Source of the DNA: Epiperipatus broadwayi
Lineage: Eukaryota; Onychophora; Udeonychophora; Euonychophora; Peripatidae
Length of the DNA stretch: 64,000 bases
Reading direction: 5' to 3'
Assembly (NCBI GenBank): GCA_028023455.1
Contig: JAQFVV010012434.1
Coordinates: 8,649,761 to 8,713,760, forward strand
In this document: positions 51,974-62,694 of the stretch, piece by piece
Layout of the letters: the number at the start of each line of letters is the position of its first letter
Position numbering within the stretch: the stretch's first letter is position 1
The notes under the pieces: model-generated
What the model was told of the DNA's origin: nothing
The model's database searches: none
Seen by the model: the letters and a program-made list of their open reading frames with translations, nothing else
Made by a program: the position numbers and the translations under genes

Positions 51974-52852
51974 AGGTTTAAACAATCAAAATTTCTTATT
52001 TACATATTTACCAACACAATATTAAAAATAAATAATGACTTATTTAATATTTGATATTTTATCAAATTCTTTCAAAACAATATTTATCGTTTATTTAAAT
52101 CTATTAAACATTCTTTTGAAATATTATTTCTCACTTAATTTAAATCTTAACTTTTATAAGATCATTTAAAATAAATTAAATCTTTTTAAATACGTTACAT
52201 TTTTAAGACAATATTTTAAAATCAAATTTAATATTTTACATTAATATCTTTATTTTTTATCTCGTGATAACTCACGTATTATTTATAAATTTTACAACAT
52301 GATTTTGTAAAATAATAATTATGCAACTTTATTAGACAACTTCCACGCGTGTGTATAACATCTGTTCTCTATAACACAAGAACGCTTGTCTAAAAATAAA
52401 CTTAACAATTGCTTTTTTTAAAATAAATATTTATTTTAAATAAATAAGATATTATAATAGATTTTAAAATAATTATTTGATATGATTAAAATCAAATATT
52501 AATCTCAATTTAAGTACTTATAATTTAAAATATTTTTATTCACTTTTAACATATATTTTGAATTTAATAAATATCTTTATCTAATTTTAGCTTGTCTTTT
52601 AAATATTTTAGCTTCAAACATTTGTTATTAAATTTATTAATGCAGTATTACATCATAATCATCATCATTTTAATTTCTTCTCAAGATCAACACAATTCAC
52701 ATATCAAATACTCATAGATTGCTTTAATTAAACTTATGGTAACATTACCACAAGCAAAGTCAACATCACCTCTTTAAAATACTTCTTAAATTTAAAATTT
52801 TCCACTAGATTAGCACAAAACTTAAATGGTGACCCATATAAAAGGGCACATA

Positions 52853-52867
52853 TTCCCCTCCTTCGGA
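52853..52867 (-). promoter_or_regulatory. polypurine tract
   Basis: On the element strand CGAAGGAGGGGAATA lies directly against the first base of the 3' LTR (TGTGCCC). This is the expected primer site for plus-strand DNA synthesis during reverse transcription and fixes the LTR boundary at 52850. Confidence 0.85.
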
Positions 52868-53656
52868 TAAAATTTTAAATTTAACATCCATTCTTTATTA
52901 TCTTCAATCCACATTTATCAATTTTATCTTTCTTATCATTTAAATATCATAACACATTACTTTATCACAAAGTTTCATAAAGCATTGAAATATCATCTCA
53001 AATTTCACTAAGGAAACACTTTTAAATAAACTACAATGACTTCTTTACTTCATAAATTAAGTTTCACTTCTCTTTACTTATCTCTTAATTAGGTTACTTT
53101 CATTTCCCTAATATTTCTACAAATATCAAGTATTTAAATTCTTTTAAATACACCTTTATATAAGCTACTAAAAATACATATTATTATAGTTAATACTATA
53201 TTTTAAATTACTCTATGTATTTTATTTATAACTTATTGCTAATTTCATTAGCAATCTTATAGATTATTATTCAGCAAATCTATATATTTCTCTTTTAAAA
53301 TGATTAACTTCATCTTTTAAGATTGATCACTTTCATGATCACTACCTTAATACAAATTAATCTTTTATAAGATTTAATTATATATACTTTAAACATATGA
53401 GTTTTATACTCTTTAACTCTATTATTTAACTTCTTGTTTAAAATATATTTACTTCAATAGCTAATTCCATTTCTACTTAGTCATTATGACAAAACTTATT
53501 TCTTCTTAAAATATCATTTACATATTTTGTAAATTTCTTCAGCTAAACTTTATTCATCATGCTAATTTATTATATAATAAATTACTTTCTTTATGTCAAG
53601 CATTATATTTAAACATGACATTAAAATATTTATTCATATCATTTTAAAATTATAAC
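52868..53656 (-). other. non-coding 3' region between pol and the 3' LTR
   Basis: Very AT-rich, no ORF and no envelope-like sequence. Only the polypurine tract at its end has a recognised function. Confidence 0.7.
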
Positions 53657-56404
53657 TCACATCTCAGATGGAAATGGGATTAGGCTCCTTGCATTATAAG
53701 TTCCCTTTTCCCCATCTGGTGTGGTTAACATAAACGCATTCTCTCCTACTTTGCAGGATATTCTATATGGACCTTCATATAGACTAAGAAATTTTTTAAA
53801 TTGATTTCTTTGTAGGTTGCTAACATGGGGTGTTCTAACCAGAACTAAATCATTAATTTTAAATGGATGTGGTTTATTATGGGCTTTCTTTACTCTTTTA
53901 GCACCCATAATATGAAGCTTTACTTTAGCTTGATTATTATCCTCATCCCTATCAATTGATTCTCTTACAATCGGGATAGGCGTTCTAATTAGTAAGGGCT
54001 CATGTTTCCCATAATGCAAACGAATAGGAGTGAAACCAGTGGACTCATTATACGTACTATTAATATAGTTAATAACCTCAGGGAGTTTTTGCACCCACTT
54101 CTTATGATTATCAGCTACATACACCCTAAACAATCGACTAAGCTCCCGCATAACACGTTCGCATGGATTAGATTGAGGGTTTCTTATGGAGCTCATAACA
54201 TGTTTGAGGTCTTGCCCTTGAATCCACTCATTCCATCTATTCGATATAAAAGCAGTAGCATGATCTGTTAATATAATTTTTGGTTTTCCTACTAATGGAA
54301 ACTGATAATTCATCATGCATTTTATAACAAAATGTGCACTAGTTTTAGGCACAGGATATGCTGCTACAAACTTACTGAATACATCATAGGCTACTAAAAT
54401 AAATTTCTGTTGCTTAAATGGTGGTAAAGGCCCATAAAAATCAATAGCCAACAATTCATTAACTTGATTTGGAATAATTGGCTGCATCACCCCAACATAT
54501 GATTTGTTACAATATTTAGATTTCAAGCAAGTAGAACATGTTTTAATTTTCCTTATGACACGCTTATACATTTTATCCCAATAAAAAATAGATTTTAATA
54601 CGTACATAATCTTTGGTGCACCGTAGTGACCATAACTACAATGTACATACATAATTACTTTGTCAATCATGGAGTCAGGAACAACTATCCTCCATGATTC
54701 CCCCTGATTTGAACTTAAATTGTACATAAGTAAATTTTGATACATCTTATACTTGCTAAAAATCCTTCTTATACTTTTATTCTTACTATTTTTATTATCA
54801 TGATTATTTAAGATAGTCATGATTCTATTTAATTTATGATCCTGACCTTGAATCATAGTAAGATTATTATAATCATCTACTATAGATTCATCCCTGTCTA
54901 CATCCACACTACTAATAATTATATTTTGAGCATTAGGATGTTGGGACAACAGACAAATAGGGTGGCGGCTAAGAATATCAGCAGGGATATTCTGTCTCCC
55001 TTCAATATAGATAACTCTATAGTTGAACTGCTGGAGATACAAGCTCCACCTAACAAGTCTCTCATTACTGAGGTAGCTTTTGTTCAAAAACTCCAAGCTT
55101 CTATGGTCGGTCAACACAATTACTTCTGATCCCAATAAAAATTGGCGTAATTTCTGAAAAGCCCAAACAACAGCTAGGGTTTCCTTTTCAGTAATAGTGT
55201 AATTCAACTCAGCACCTCTTAAATGACGGCTTAAGAAGTACAACACATGAGGTACCTGATCCTCATCGAGCTGATACAACACTACTCCCAGACCATAGTA
55301 ACTACTATCTGTCTGCACATAAAATGTTTTACTAAAGTCAGGATACATTAAAATTACGTGTTTTAGAAATTTACTTTTAATTATATTAAATTCATGGTCA
55401 TGTTCAATAGTCCATTTCCATTTTTCAGATTTCTTTAATAATTTAGATAAGTTTATAGTATCTTCCGCGAAATTTTTGTAAAACCTATTATAATAATTAC
55501 ACAATCCGAAAAATGATTTTAACTGTTTTACTGTTTTTGGGATGGGAAAACGTTGAATAGCTGCAATCTTTTCAGGATGGGGCTGGATTCCATGCTCATT
55601 TATTAAATGACCTAGAAAAGTAATTTCTTTAGCTGCTATTGAACATTTTTCCATATTTATTTTAACATTCTGCATTTGGCATTCAGTAAAAAATAATTTT
55701 AAATGTTGGATATGCTCATGTAAACTATCAGAAGCAATAACTATATCATCCACATACATGATGATTTTCTCTTTCAATTGTTTCGAAAAAATCATGTCTA
55801 AACATCTGATCAAGCCAGCACCACTATTAATGAGACCAAAAGGCATCCGTCTGAAAACATACGACTGGCCTTGAAATCTAAATGCAGTATATTGCTGATC
55901 ACTCTCATGCAGTGGTATTTGCCAATAACTAGCTGTCAGATCAAATGTAGAGAAAATTGACCTCTTGTGAAATTTAGTTAAGAGCTCATGTACAGGTGGA
56001 GGAATGTCACGTTCTGGTACAGTTACATTATTTAACATACGAGCATCCAAGCATACTCTAATACTGCCATCCTTCTTCTTCACAATAACCAATGGGTTTA
56101 CGTAAGGAGAAGGGCATTTCTTAATTATATCCCACTCTAGCATTTTGTCAATTTGACTCTGTACCTCATCCTTATATTGGTAAGGAATTGGGTACATCTT
56201 TTGATGGAAAGGATCATTACTCTTCAATTTTATTCTATGGGTATATCCCTTTATTATACCAGGAATTTTAGAGAAAATATTCTTAAAATTATACATTAAT
56301 TGATATAAATTTTCACCCAATTCAGAATTTATTGCATAAACATGTTCAATTTTAGCCTTTATGCTGGCATCAATTAATGTGTTCTGTATGCATACGCTAA
56401 TTGA
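53657..56404 (-). CDS. pol: pol: reverse transcriptase, RNase H, integrase
   Basis: The long frame is open from after a stop at 56405-56407; I number from the TTG at 56320 (887 codons). RT: palm D127 in FDLTASYWQ and the YVDD box at 189-192, both intact. RNase H: D338 (TDSS), E380, D405 (LTDHRS) and D448 (ADILSR). Integrase: HHCC zinc finger H560, H565, C595, C598; catalytic D627 (AIDFYGP), D686 (LTDHATAF) and E721 (NPCER), so D-34-E instead of the usual D-35-E spacing. A C-terminal GPY-type segment (YEGPYRI) is near 848-854. There is no chromodomain and no internal stop. The frame overlaps the protease frame by about 28 nt in the -1 phase, with no obvious slippery heptamer in the overlap, so an indel is as likely as programmed frameshifting. 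Confidence 0.93.
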   Translation of the reverse strand, partial: SISVCIQNTLIDASIKAKIEHVYAINSELGENLYQLMYNFKNIFSKIPGIIKGYTHRIKLKSNDPFHQKMYPIPYQYKDEVQSQIDKMLEWDIIKKCPSPYVNPLVIVKKKDGSIRVCLDARMLNNVTVPERDIPPPVHELLTKFHKRSIFSTFDLTASYWQIPLHESDQQYTAFRFQGQSYVFRRMPFGLINSGAGLIRCLDMIFSKQLKEKIIMYVDDIVIASDSLHEHIQHLKLFFTECQMQNVKINMEKCSIAAKEITFLGHLINEHGIQPHPEKIAAIQRFPIPKTVKQLKSFFGLCNYYNRFYKNFAEDTINLSKLLKKSEKWKWTIEHDHEFNIIKSKFLKHVILMYPDFSKTFYVQTDSSYYGLGVVLYQLDEDQVPHVLYFLSRHLRGAELNYTITEKETLAVVWAFQKLRQFLLGSEVIVLTDHRSLEFLNKSYLSNERLVRWSLYLQQFNYRVIYIEGRQNIPADILSRHPICLLSQHPNAQNIIISSVDVDRDESIVDDYNNLTMIQGQDHKLNRIMTILNNHDNKNSKNKSIRRIFSKYKMYQNLLMYNLSSNQGESWRIVVPDSMIDKVIMYVHCSYGHYGAPKIMYVLKSIFYWDKMYKRVIRKIKTCSTCLKSKYCNKSYVGVMQPIIPNQVNELLAIDFYGPLPPFKQQKFILVAYDVFSKFVAAYPVPKTSAHFVIKCMMNYQFPLVGKPKIILTDHATAFISNRWNEWIQGQDLKHVMSSIRNPQSNPCERVMRELSRLFRVYVADNHKKWVQKLPEVINYINSTYNESTGFTPIRLHYGKHEPLLIRTPIPIVRESIDRDEDNNQAKVKLHIMGAKRVKKAHNKPHPFKINDLVLVRTPHVSNLQRNQFKKFLSLYEGPYRISCKVGENAFMLTTPDGEKGTYNARSLIPFPSEM

Positions 56405-56909
56405 CTAGAAAGGTTATGCATACCATATTCAAAATTAAGCCTTTCTTCTTTACAAATAAAAATCCTATTATGAAAATCTATCTGACATTTATTCAAAATC
56501 ATGAAGTCAGCTCCTATTATGGCTTCATGTATTAATCCAGGCATAATAAGAAAAACATGCCCAAATTCTGTATTATTTATTTTGAAGGTAATCCAGACTT
56601 GTTTATTTGATAACTTTGTCCTCTTTCCATTTGCTAAAGTTACTTGAATTTGTTTTACTGGCAATGAAGGTATATCCCTTTCTACACTCACCAGATTTTG
56701 ATACATTGACTCTGACAATATGGAAGTGTGCTTCCGATCTCAATTAGGGCTTCAACTCTAATACTATTTATATACAAAATTACAATGGGACACTGATAGG
56801 TTATTGGTGGTTCGCCTATAGTAAAGGGCTCTAGATAATCAATATCAAGATCTAAAGTATTCAGCATCCACATCTGATCGTTCCCCATTTTGTTAGCAAC
56901 AGGTCCTTG
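56374..56909 (-). pseudogene. retroviral-type aspartic protease, frame broken at adapter-like junctions
   Basis: Two frames together cover a protease. The first (to 56888) reads CPIVILYINSIRVEALIEIGS, where ALIDTGS is expected at the active site. The second (56374-56718) starts SESMYQNL and contains AIIGADF, the conserved second hallmark. The Asp-Thr-Gly active site is therefore replaced by Glu-Ile-Gly and followed by a frameshift. The altered bases are AGATCGGAAG on the minus strand (56731-56740 complement), the Illumina adapter start. Gag and the second frame share one reading phase; the segment between the adapter-like sites is in another. In a working element this enzyme would cut the Gag-Pol polyprotein. 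Confidence 0.8.
56726..56740 (-). other. adapter-like sequence, left junction
   Basis: Plus strand GTGTGCTTCCGATCT equals the end of the TruSeq adapter (GTGTGCTCTTCCGATCT) with two bases missing. It points away from the 169-bp segment 56741-56909. Confidence 0.7.
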
Positions 56910-56922
56910 AGATCGGAAGAGC
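56910..56922 (+). other. adapter-like sequence, right junction
   Basis: AGATCGGAAGAGC is an exact match to the 13-base common start of Illumina TruSeq adapters and lies on the other side of the same 169-bp segment, in the opposite orientation to the left junction. Confidence 0.8.
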
Positions 56923-56940
56923 TAACGTACAAAGACCTTT

Positions 56941-59085
56941 CTAATTTAACTTCTTACTATTAGTTTTATTAGCTGGTCTCTTCAATATGGTAGTTATACC
57001 ACTTGTAGAAGGTTGATTTTGCAAATCATCACTTCTATCTCTATTTGTATTATACTGTACAGTTTTCTTAACATATGGAGACATTCTATTTCTACCTTTA
57101 TAACTAAAACTTCTCTTAAAGCCTCCAGGAGATTTTAATCCAGTATTAATACTAAGACTTGCTAATGGGTAATTATTTTTATCCCTATTTACCCTAAACT
57201 TATTATCAATAGATAACTCTGCTACTTCCAGAGCATCTAATATTTCGGAGACTTCCTCAATTGTCCCACGGTCAGCAGCTATTAACAACTGTTCCACATG
57301 CTTTGGTAAGTTGTGTCTAACTATTCTGACAATTTGTCCCTCCGATAATGGACAAGCAGTCAAAGTCTTCAAACGAACGGCTTGACTTCGGAAAAAACTG
57401 GTGTAGCTGCCTTTGCTAACTTGGTACTTATCTTGGGTAATTTGATACCGAATGCAATCCTGTTTGTCGGAGTTCCAAAAGCTCCCGACAATAAAACATT
57501 TGAAATCACCATACGTCATGGGTTTCTCGAACAGAGATTGCCACCAATCTTTAGCTACTCCGTATAAATGATTGCTACACACGGCTACTTTCTCCTTTTC
57601 AGACAAAGAACATATCGAAAACAATTCATCTAGATTGTTTAGAAACTCTGAGGGGTTTTCCATGTATTCCCCTTTAAATGGTTTAACTTTCATAAACCTT
57701 AAGGCCATAGAATTATTTGAACTACCCTCATGACTAATTACTTCTCTAGTTGGTCTATTGTCAATTTCCTTCACAAGAGTATTGTCTGACTGATTATTAT
57801 TATTACTACTTGGCTTAATTAACTCTATATTATTCATTTGTGAAGAATCAACATAGTCAACATATGCTTTACTACTTATTTTTCCGGTAAACATCTCTGC
57901 CTTAGCATTACATATACTTTTCATTTCCATTTGATCATAGACTTGCTGAAATTTTCCTTCTAAGTCCATCTGTTCCAGCACTTGCTTCACATACCCTTTT
58001 TGTTCTTTTCTGAACTCATCTAGATTCTTGTCTAAAATTTCTTTATAACTGTTATTACTTTGCTCTATCATTCCTGCATGATCCTTTATATCCTTCTGAA
58101 TACGCTTTATATTTTCTCCCACTTTCGATCGATATTTATTTTCATCGACCTTTTTAACATCTATACTTTTAAATTTCTCTACTAATTCCTGCTCTATTTC
58201 ATTTTTTATGTCCCTTTTTGTCTGAATTATAGCACTCTTAACATCTTTAATATCTTTATTAAGATTACTCACTTGGTTTTTAACATCACCAATTTCAACA
58301 TCAACTTTATATTGATAATCATCAATTTTACAAGTTAAATTGTTATTATTGATTTTACATTGATCAATAGATTCAGCTATTTGATCTCTTAGTCCTTTAA
58401 TTGTGTTTTCTGAAAACTCATGAAATTTACTTTCTAGCCTTTCTTGATTTCTATCATCAACTTTTAGTATTTCTAATTTTAAAGACTCAATTACTTCTTC
58501 ATTCTTATCAAATCTTATGTCTATACTATCCATTCTATCTTCCATTTTTATATTCATATCTTTTATTTCTTCTTTTAAAGAATCTAATTTAAGACTATTT
58601 TTATAACTCTCCTCCTTCATTTCTTTCATATCTTCTTTTAAAGATTTACTCCCCTCTTTCATTTCTTTCATATCTTCTTTTAAAGATTTACTCCCCTCTT
58701 TCATTTCTTTCATATCTTCTTTTAAAGATTTACTCCCCTCTTTCATTTCTTTCATATCTTCTTTTAAAGATTTACTCTCCTCTTTCATTTCTTCTTTTAT
58801 TTCTGCCTTTAAATTCATAAGACCTTGACTCATTAATTCTAGATGTTTCATAACATCAACTAATGAAAAATTATCTACTCCCTTCTTAGTTTTTACTAAT
58901 TCTTTGTCTGCTGTTTTAAAAATTATCTCTTTTTCCTCCTCTATTTCATTATCCATACTTTGAGTATTTTCTAATATTATTTCTGAATTTGCTAATTTCT
59001 CGATTTCTTTACTCTCCACACAACTGTTATCTTCAACAACAAAATTTGACATTTCAACTTCTAAATCTTTATCCCAATTATCCAT
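56941..59085 (-). CDS. gag: gag: coiled-coil plus capsid-like protein
   Basis: 714 codons from ATG at 59085 to TAG at 56941. Residues 1-100 are acidic. About 80-380 are heptad-rich Lys/Glu/Leu sequence, a long predicted coiled coil, including four 14-residue repeats at 104-159. About 463-625 resemble the Ty3/Gypsy capsid region: FMKVKPFKGEYMENPSEFL at 464, KEKVAVCSNHLYGVAKDWW near 497-515, then helices ending in EILDALEVAEL. The C-terminus (630-714) is basic, as for nucleic-acid binding, but no CCHC zinc knuckle is visible. It would form the particle and package RNA. The long N-terminal coiled coil is unusual. The true C-terminus may be obscured by the adapter-like junction 20 bases after the stop. 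Confidence 0.88.
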   Translation of the reverse strand: MDNWDKDLEVEMSNFVVEDNSCVESKEIEKLANSEIILENTQSMDNEIEEEKEIIFKTADKELVKTKKGVDNFSLVDVMKHLELMSQGLMNLKAEIKEEMKEESKSLKEDMKEMKEGSKSLKEDMKEMKEGSKSLKEDMKEMKEGSKSLKEDMKEMKEESYKNSLKLDSLKEEIKDMNIKMEDRMDSIDIRFDKNEEVIESLKLEILKVDDRNQERLESKFHEFSENTIKGLRDQIAESIDQCKINNNNLTCKIDDYQYKVDVEIGDVKNQVSNLNKDIKDVKSAIIQTKRDIKNEIEQELVEKFKSIDVKKVDENKYRSKVGENIKRIQKDIKDHAGMIEQSNNSYKEILDKNLDEFRKEQKGYVKQVLEQMDLEGKFQQVYDQMEMKSICNAKAEMFTGKISSKAYVDYVDSSQMNNIELIKPSSNNNNQSDNTLVKEIDNRPTREVISHEGSSNNSMALRFMKVKPFKGEYMENPSEFLNNLDELFSICSLSEKEKVAVCSNHLYGVAKDWWQSLFEKPMTYGDFKCFIVGSFWNSDKQDCIRYQITQDKYQVSKGSYTSFFRSQAVRLKTLTACPLSEGQIVRIVRHNLPKHVEQLLIAADRGTIEEVSEILDALEVAELSIDNKFRVNRDKNNYPLASLSINTGLKSPGGFKRSFSYKGRNRMSPYVKKTVQYNTNRDRSDDLQNQPSTSGITTILKRPANKTNSKKLN
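58609..58776 (-). repeat. four tandem 42-bp units inside gag
   Basis: Encodes SKSLKEDMKEMKEG four times (residues 104-159; the last unit ends EE). Three units are almost identical at DNA level. Fourteen residues equal two heptads, so copy-number change keeps both frame and coiled-coil register. Confidence 0.9.
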
Positions 59086-59650
59086 TTTTTATATTTCTTT
59101 AAAATTCAATCCTAACAATATGCAGTACTTATTATTTTATACTTTTTTAAAAATACAATTCCCCATCAACCTTCCCATCTCCACTCAACTCACTTTTACA
59201 ACTAATCATATAATAGTATCCTCAAAAACTCTACATTACTTACTATTAAATAATTATATAAATTTCAATAACAAAATTGTGTCATATCATTTATTTTTAC
59301 ACCTATGACCCACAGACAATTTGCACATAATATATTATAAATATCCATTTAAAATATTTCAAAAATTGATATGGTCATATTATAATATAATTATTTACCA
59401 CATTTCTGTAATTTATTGTTTTATTAACTTAAAATCAACATAGTATTTAACTTCAAAGAATAATCATATTACAGATACCACATGAAAATATAATACTCTA
59501 CTGATGAAATTTTTATTTTAATTTTATTTTAATTTTATAATCAACATCTAATCAATTATAAATATTATTATAAAATACTAATTATACTTATCACTTTATT
59601 CTCCTAACATATACTAATCCTAAAATTATATATCTTAATCCTTAATTAAA
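59086..59650 (-). other. AT-rich leader between PBS region and gag
   Basis: No conserved frame on the element strand. With the transcribed part of the 5' LTR the presumed RNA leader is about 4 kb long, with several upstream ATGs. Confidence 0.6.
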
Positions 59651-59654
59651 TATT

Positions 59655-59807
59655 TAGCCTAAAACGTTGTGGCCAAAACTTTCTTGACCATCTATCGGGC
59701 TGATAAAATTGTAACTTTAACATATCAAACCGATAACGTTTGAACATCTAAATCCTACCTAAACATCTCATGCCAATAACGTTGAGCGCCAAAATCTTCC
59801 TACCCTT
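59655..59807 (-). repeat. degenerate ~50-bp repeats next to the 5' LTR
   Basis: Three related phrases on the element strand, each containing CAACGTT or AAACGTT followed by a G/T-rich segment: GGCGCTCAACGTTATTGG, GTTCAAACGTTATCGG and GGCCACAACGTTTTAGG. The one nearest the LTR contains the candidate primer-binding site. Confidence 0.55.
59774..59791 (-). promoter_or_regulatory. candidate tRNA-Lys-type primer-binding site
   Basis: Element strand TGGCGCTCAACGTTATTG begins 16 bases inside the 5' LTR border. Its first 13 bases match the lysine-tRNA primer site TGGCGCCCAACGT at all but one position. The 16-base gap is longer than the usual 0-5, and the second half does not match, so the call is tentative. 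Confidence 0.4.
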
Positions 59808-62694
59808 TGTACCCTTACTTCTTGATATATAAAATAGTTTAAAATACAACTAGCTCAGTTACATTATTATGTTTAATTAAAATTTGCATATCTATCTTTA
59901 ATATACTTTTATATTATCATATCTTAATTAAATTTATTATCAATCATCAAAATCAATATAGTTCTAGATTATACTAATTAAATAAGTATTTATAAAATTA
60001 TGAGACTGCGAAGTAAAGTTACAAAGTAATAAGCAGATTTACACTGAGTCAATATCTTCCAAGATACTGTCTCAATGGCATAAGAATACTATCACTACCT
60101 TATCACTTTACCACTACATCTATAGCATTCTTATGGCTTTTAAATGAAATAAATTATCTTTAATAATACTAAAATAATTCCTAACTTTTAACTTAAAATA
60201 TAATTAAATAATCTCAGGTTCTTCTAAGCTGTTTTAAAATAATAATAACTCATGTAAATAAGTATGATGTGGGATTTTATATCAAACTTAAATACACCTA
60301 ACTTATTTTAATAATAATAATAAATAATACTAATCTTAAAGTGTAATTTAATCTCATCTATTTCTATGATATAATTAATCACTAAATAAATAAATAATTA
60401 TATGTAGATCTTTTATCTCATATGGTATCTTCATTTTAAAATAGATCCAAATCTTATACTTAATAATCTGTGGCAATAAACAATATTGTATTCTTATAAT
60501 GTGTATTATAATCATCTTATGACCATTGTAATATTTATGTTCATGTCAATCAATTCTTATAAAATAATGTTAAGCAAATATGGTATTCAATTCTAAGTAA
60601 TAATAACAAATTCAATTTTGTGCAAATATTATGTTTATTTCAAATCATCTGATGTCAAAATGCTGAGGTGAAAAATAATGAAACTCGACACACTTTTAAA
60701 AAAACAAATTAACAAATTTATTTACAATAACTTCAAATAAAATTTATTTACACTATTTACAGTTTTAACTTATGACAACAAATAAAATAAAAATAGGAAT
60801 ACAAATATAAGAGGCTTACACTGTTATTAACTTATGTACTTAATAAGGAATTACACATTCCTTCAAATGCTATATTAATAATATTACAGTGTATTTTTCT
60901 TAAACTTAGATTTTAAATAAATAGTTGTACTTTAATTACTACAAATAACAATATGTTAAGACTATTTATGTAGCATGTGTACATAATGTAGCTTTACCTA
61001 TTAAATAACTACATTACTTAAATATCATTTATAATATATTATAATGTATTCACTTTATTACTAGCATTGCTTAATATCTGTATATAAAATCAATATCTCT
61101 TTATAATGTAAAACAAATGATTGGCTATAATTATATTCCACCTAATGTAATTTCTGTTATATGTTTTATAAAATATGCATTCTACTTTTGTATTATTCAA
61201 ATAATAATATTTAAATCATTTATCAATTTTAAATTCATAAAACATTACATTAGATAAATTTTATGATTCCTTTCTGTGTAAAATCATTATTTTACCCTAT
61301 GTGCTTTACTAACCTTTCTAATAAATTTCTATCTATAAAACATATTCTAAACTTATTTAAAACATTTTCCGGAAAACAAATATCAACTTCAAATAAAATA
61401 TTCATTATCCAAATTACTCATACTATATTGTCTATACTTAGTAAACTTTTCAATCTAAATATAGGCTTCTACTCATAACGTAACTTAACTTATTCAATAA
61501 ACAAAATACACAAAAATATAGACTTTTAAAATCCTTTTCTAAATTGCAAAAATAAAATAATTACTTAGATAAATCATAAACATCATTTTAATACTAAGCA
61601 TAAATAAAAATATCAAAATTATTTACGAAAGAATCATATAATTATTTCTAAGCTTTTACGTAATGTTGTATCATGTTTATATTATAAATTAAAAACTTAT
61701 GCATATTTTAATAAAGTTCGTTGCCAATATAATGTATGTGTTTTCATAATATATTTATCCATTCATTCTACAACAACATAATATTCAGTTGATCTAAAGA
61801 AAAACATATTAAATTCATTAAAAATCATTATACAATATTTTTTTACCATAATAATAATATTGTCCATTCTGCTATCCAGTATTCTTCGGAATTTGCAGCT
61901 TCATAAAATAAAAATCATTCACATTTTCACTCATAAACATTCATTAGAATATTCCGTGTTATATTAATTATAAAAATAAGTTTATGTAATTAATTATTAT
62001 ATTATTTTTAAGTTACTATTTAATAAATGTACCTAACCTACTTTTTAAAAGTTTAATAATATTTAAATTTTATGTTAAATAAATAAAATAAAGTCATATT
62101 ACATAGTCCATCGTCGATTTTTATCCTACCATAAAAGTTCTAACAAATATCCTCCGTATAAAGTCAATAAAACACTATTTCCTGTTCCGTTGTATCACGT
62201 GCTTCTTGAAAGTTTATAATAAAATGATAACGTTTATTTTTTTAAAAAAAATAATAAGTTCCACAAGAAAACAAATAAAATTCAAAAATAGTTTATAAAT
62301 TCTGGATCCAGTTCTTCATAGATTATTATTCAAAAAGTTATTATTTCAAAACTAAGTTATAATTTATAAAATTATCCTTCAATTATTGTAAACTAACTTA
62401 GTTTGGCTTGGCTTAGTTTAACTTGATTTGAATATCCATGGATTACTTGCGCATTTGTAAATACCATATTCCGGTAAGAATTAATTTTTCCATCTATAAC
62501 GTCCAGCGTTTAGATAACTTTAAATAAAATAATTTCATTATATTACGATTTTTTAAAATACTTATACTTATAATATATTTGCCTTTTCAAATTATCAATC
62601 TCTAGTCTTTTAAGCATAAAGACTTAACGAGGCAAGTATTTATTTAAAATTACTACTGTATCTTATATCTTTCCTTAAGATACATATTTTACTT

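Larger units (their letters stand above)
48612..52850 (-). repeat. 3' LTR (complete, 4239 bp)
   Basis: Begins TGTACCCTTACTTC on the plus strand and ends AAAGGGCACA. On the element strand it runs TGTGCCC...GGGTACA, that is TG...CA with near-perfect inverted ends (one base differs from the solo LTR). By analogy with the promoter position, U3 is about 0.9 kb and R plus U5 about 3.3 kb. The small ORFs inside lie on both strands and show no family motif. Confidence 0.92.

Noticed and set aside
52868-53656. Possible envelope-like gene after integrase
   Set aside because: No open frame, signal peptide or membrane segment is visible between pol and the polypurine tract.
54002-55129. Plus-strand ORFs of 89 and 97 codons within pol
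   Set aside because: Antisense shadows of the long pol frame.
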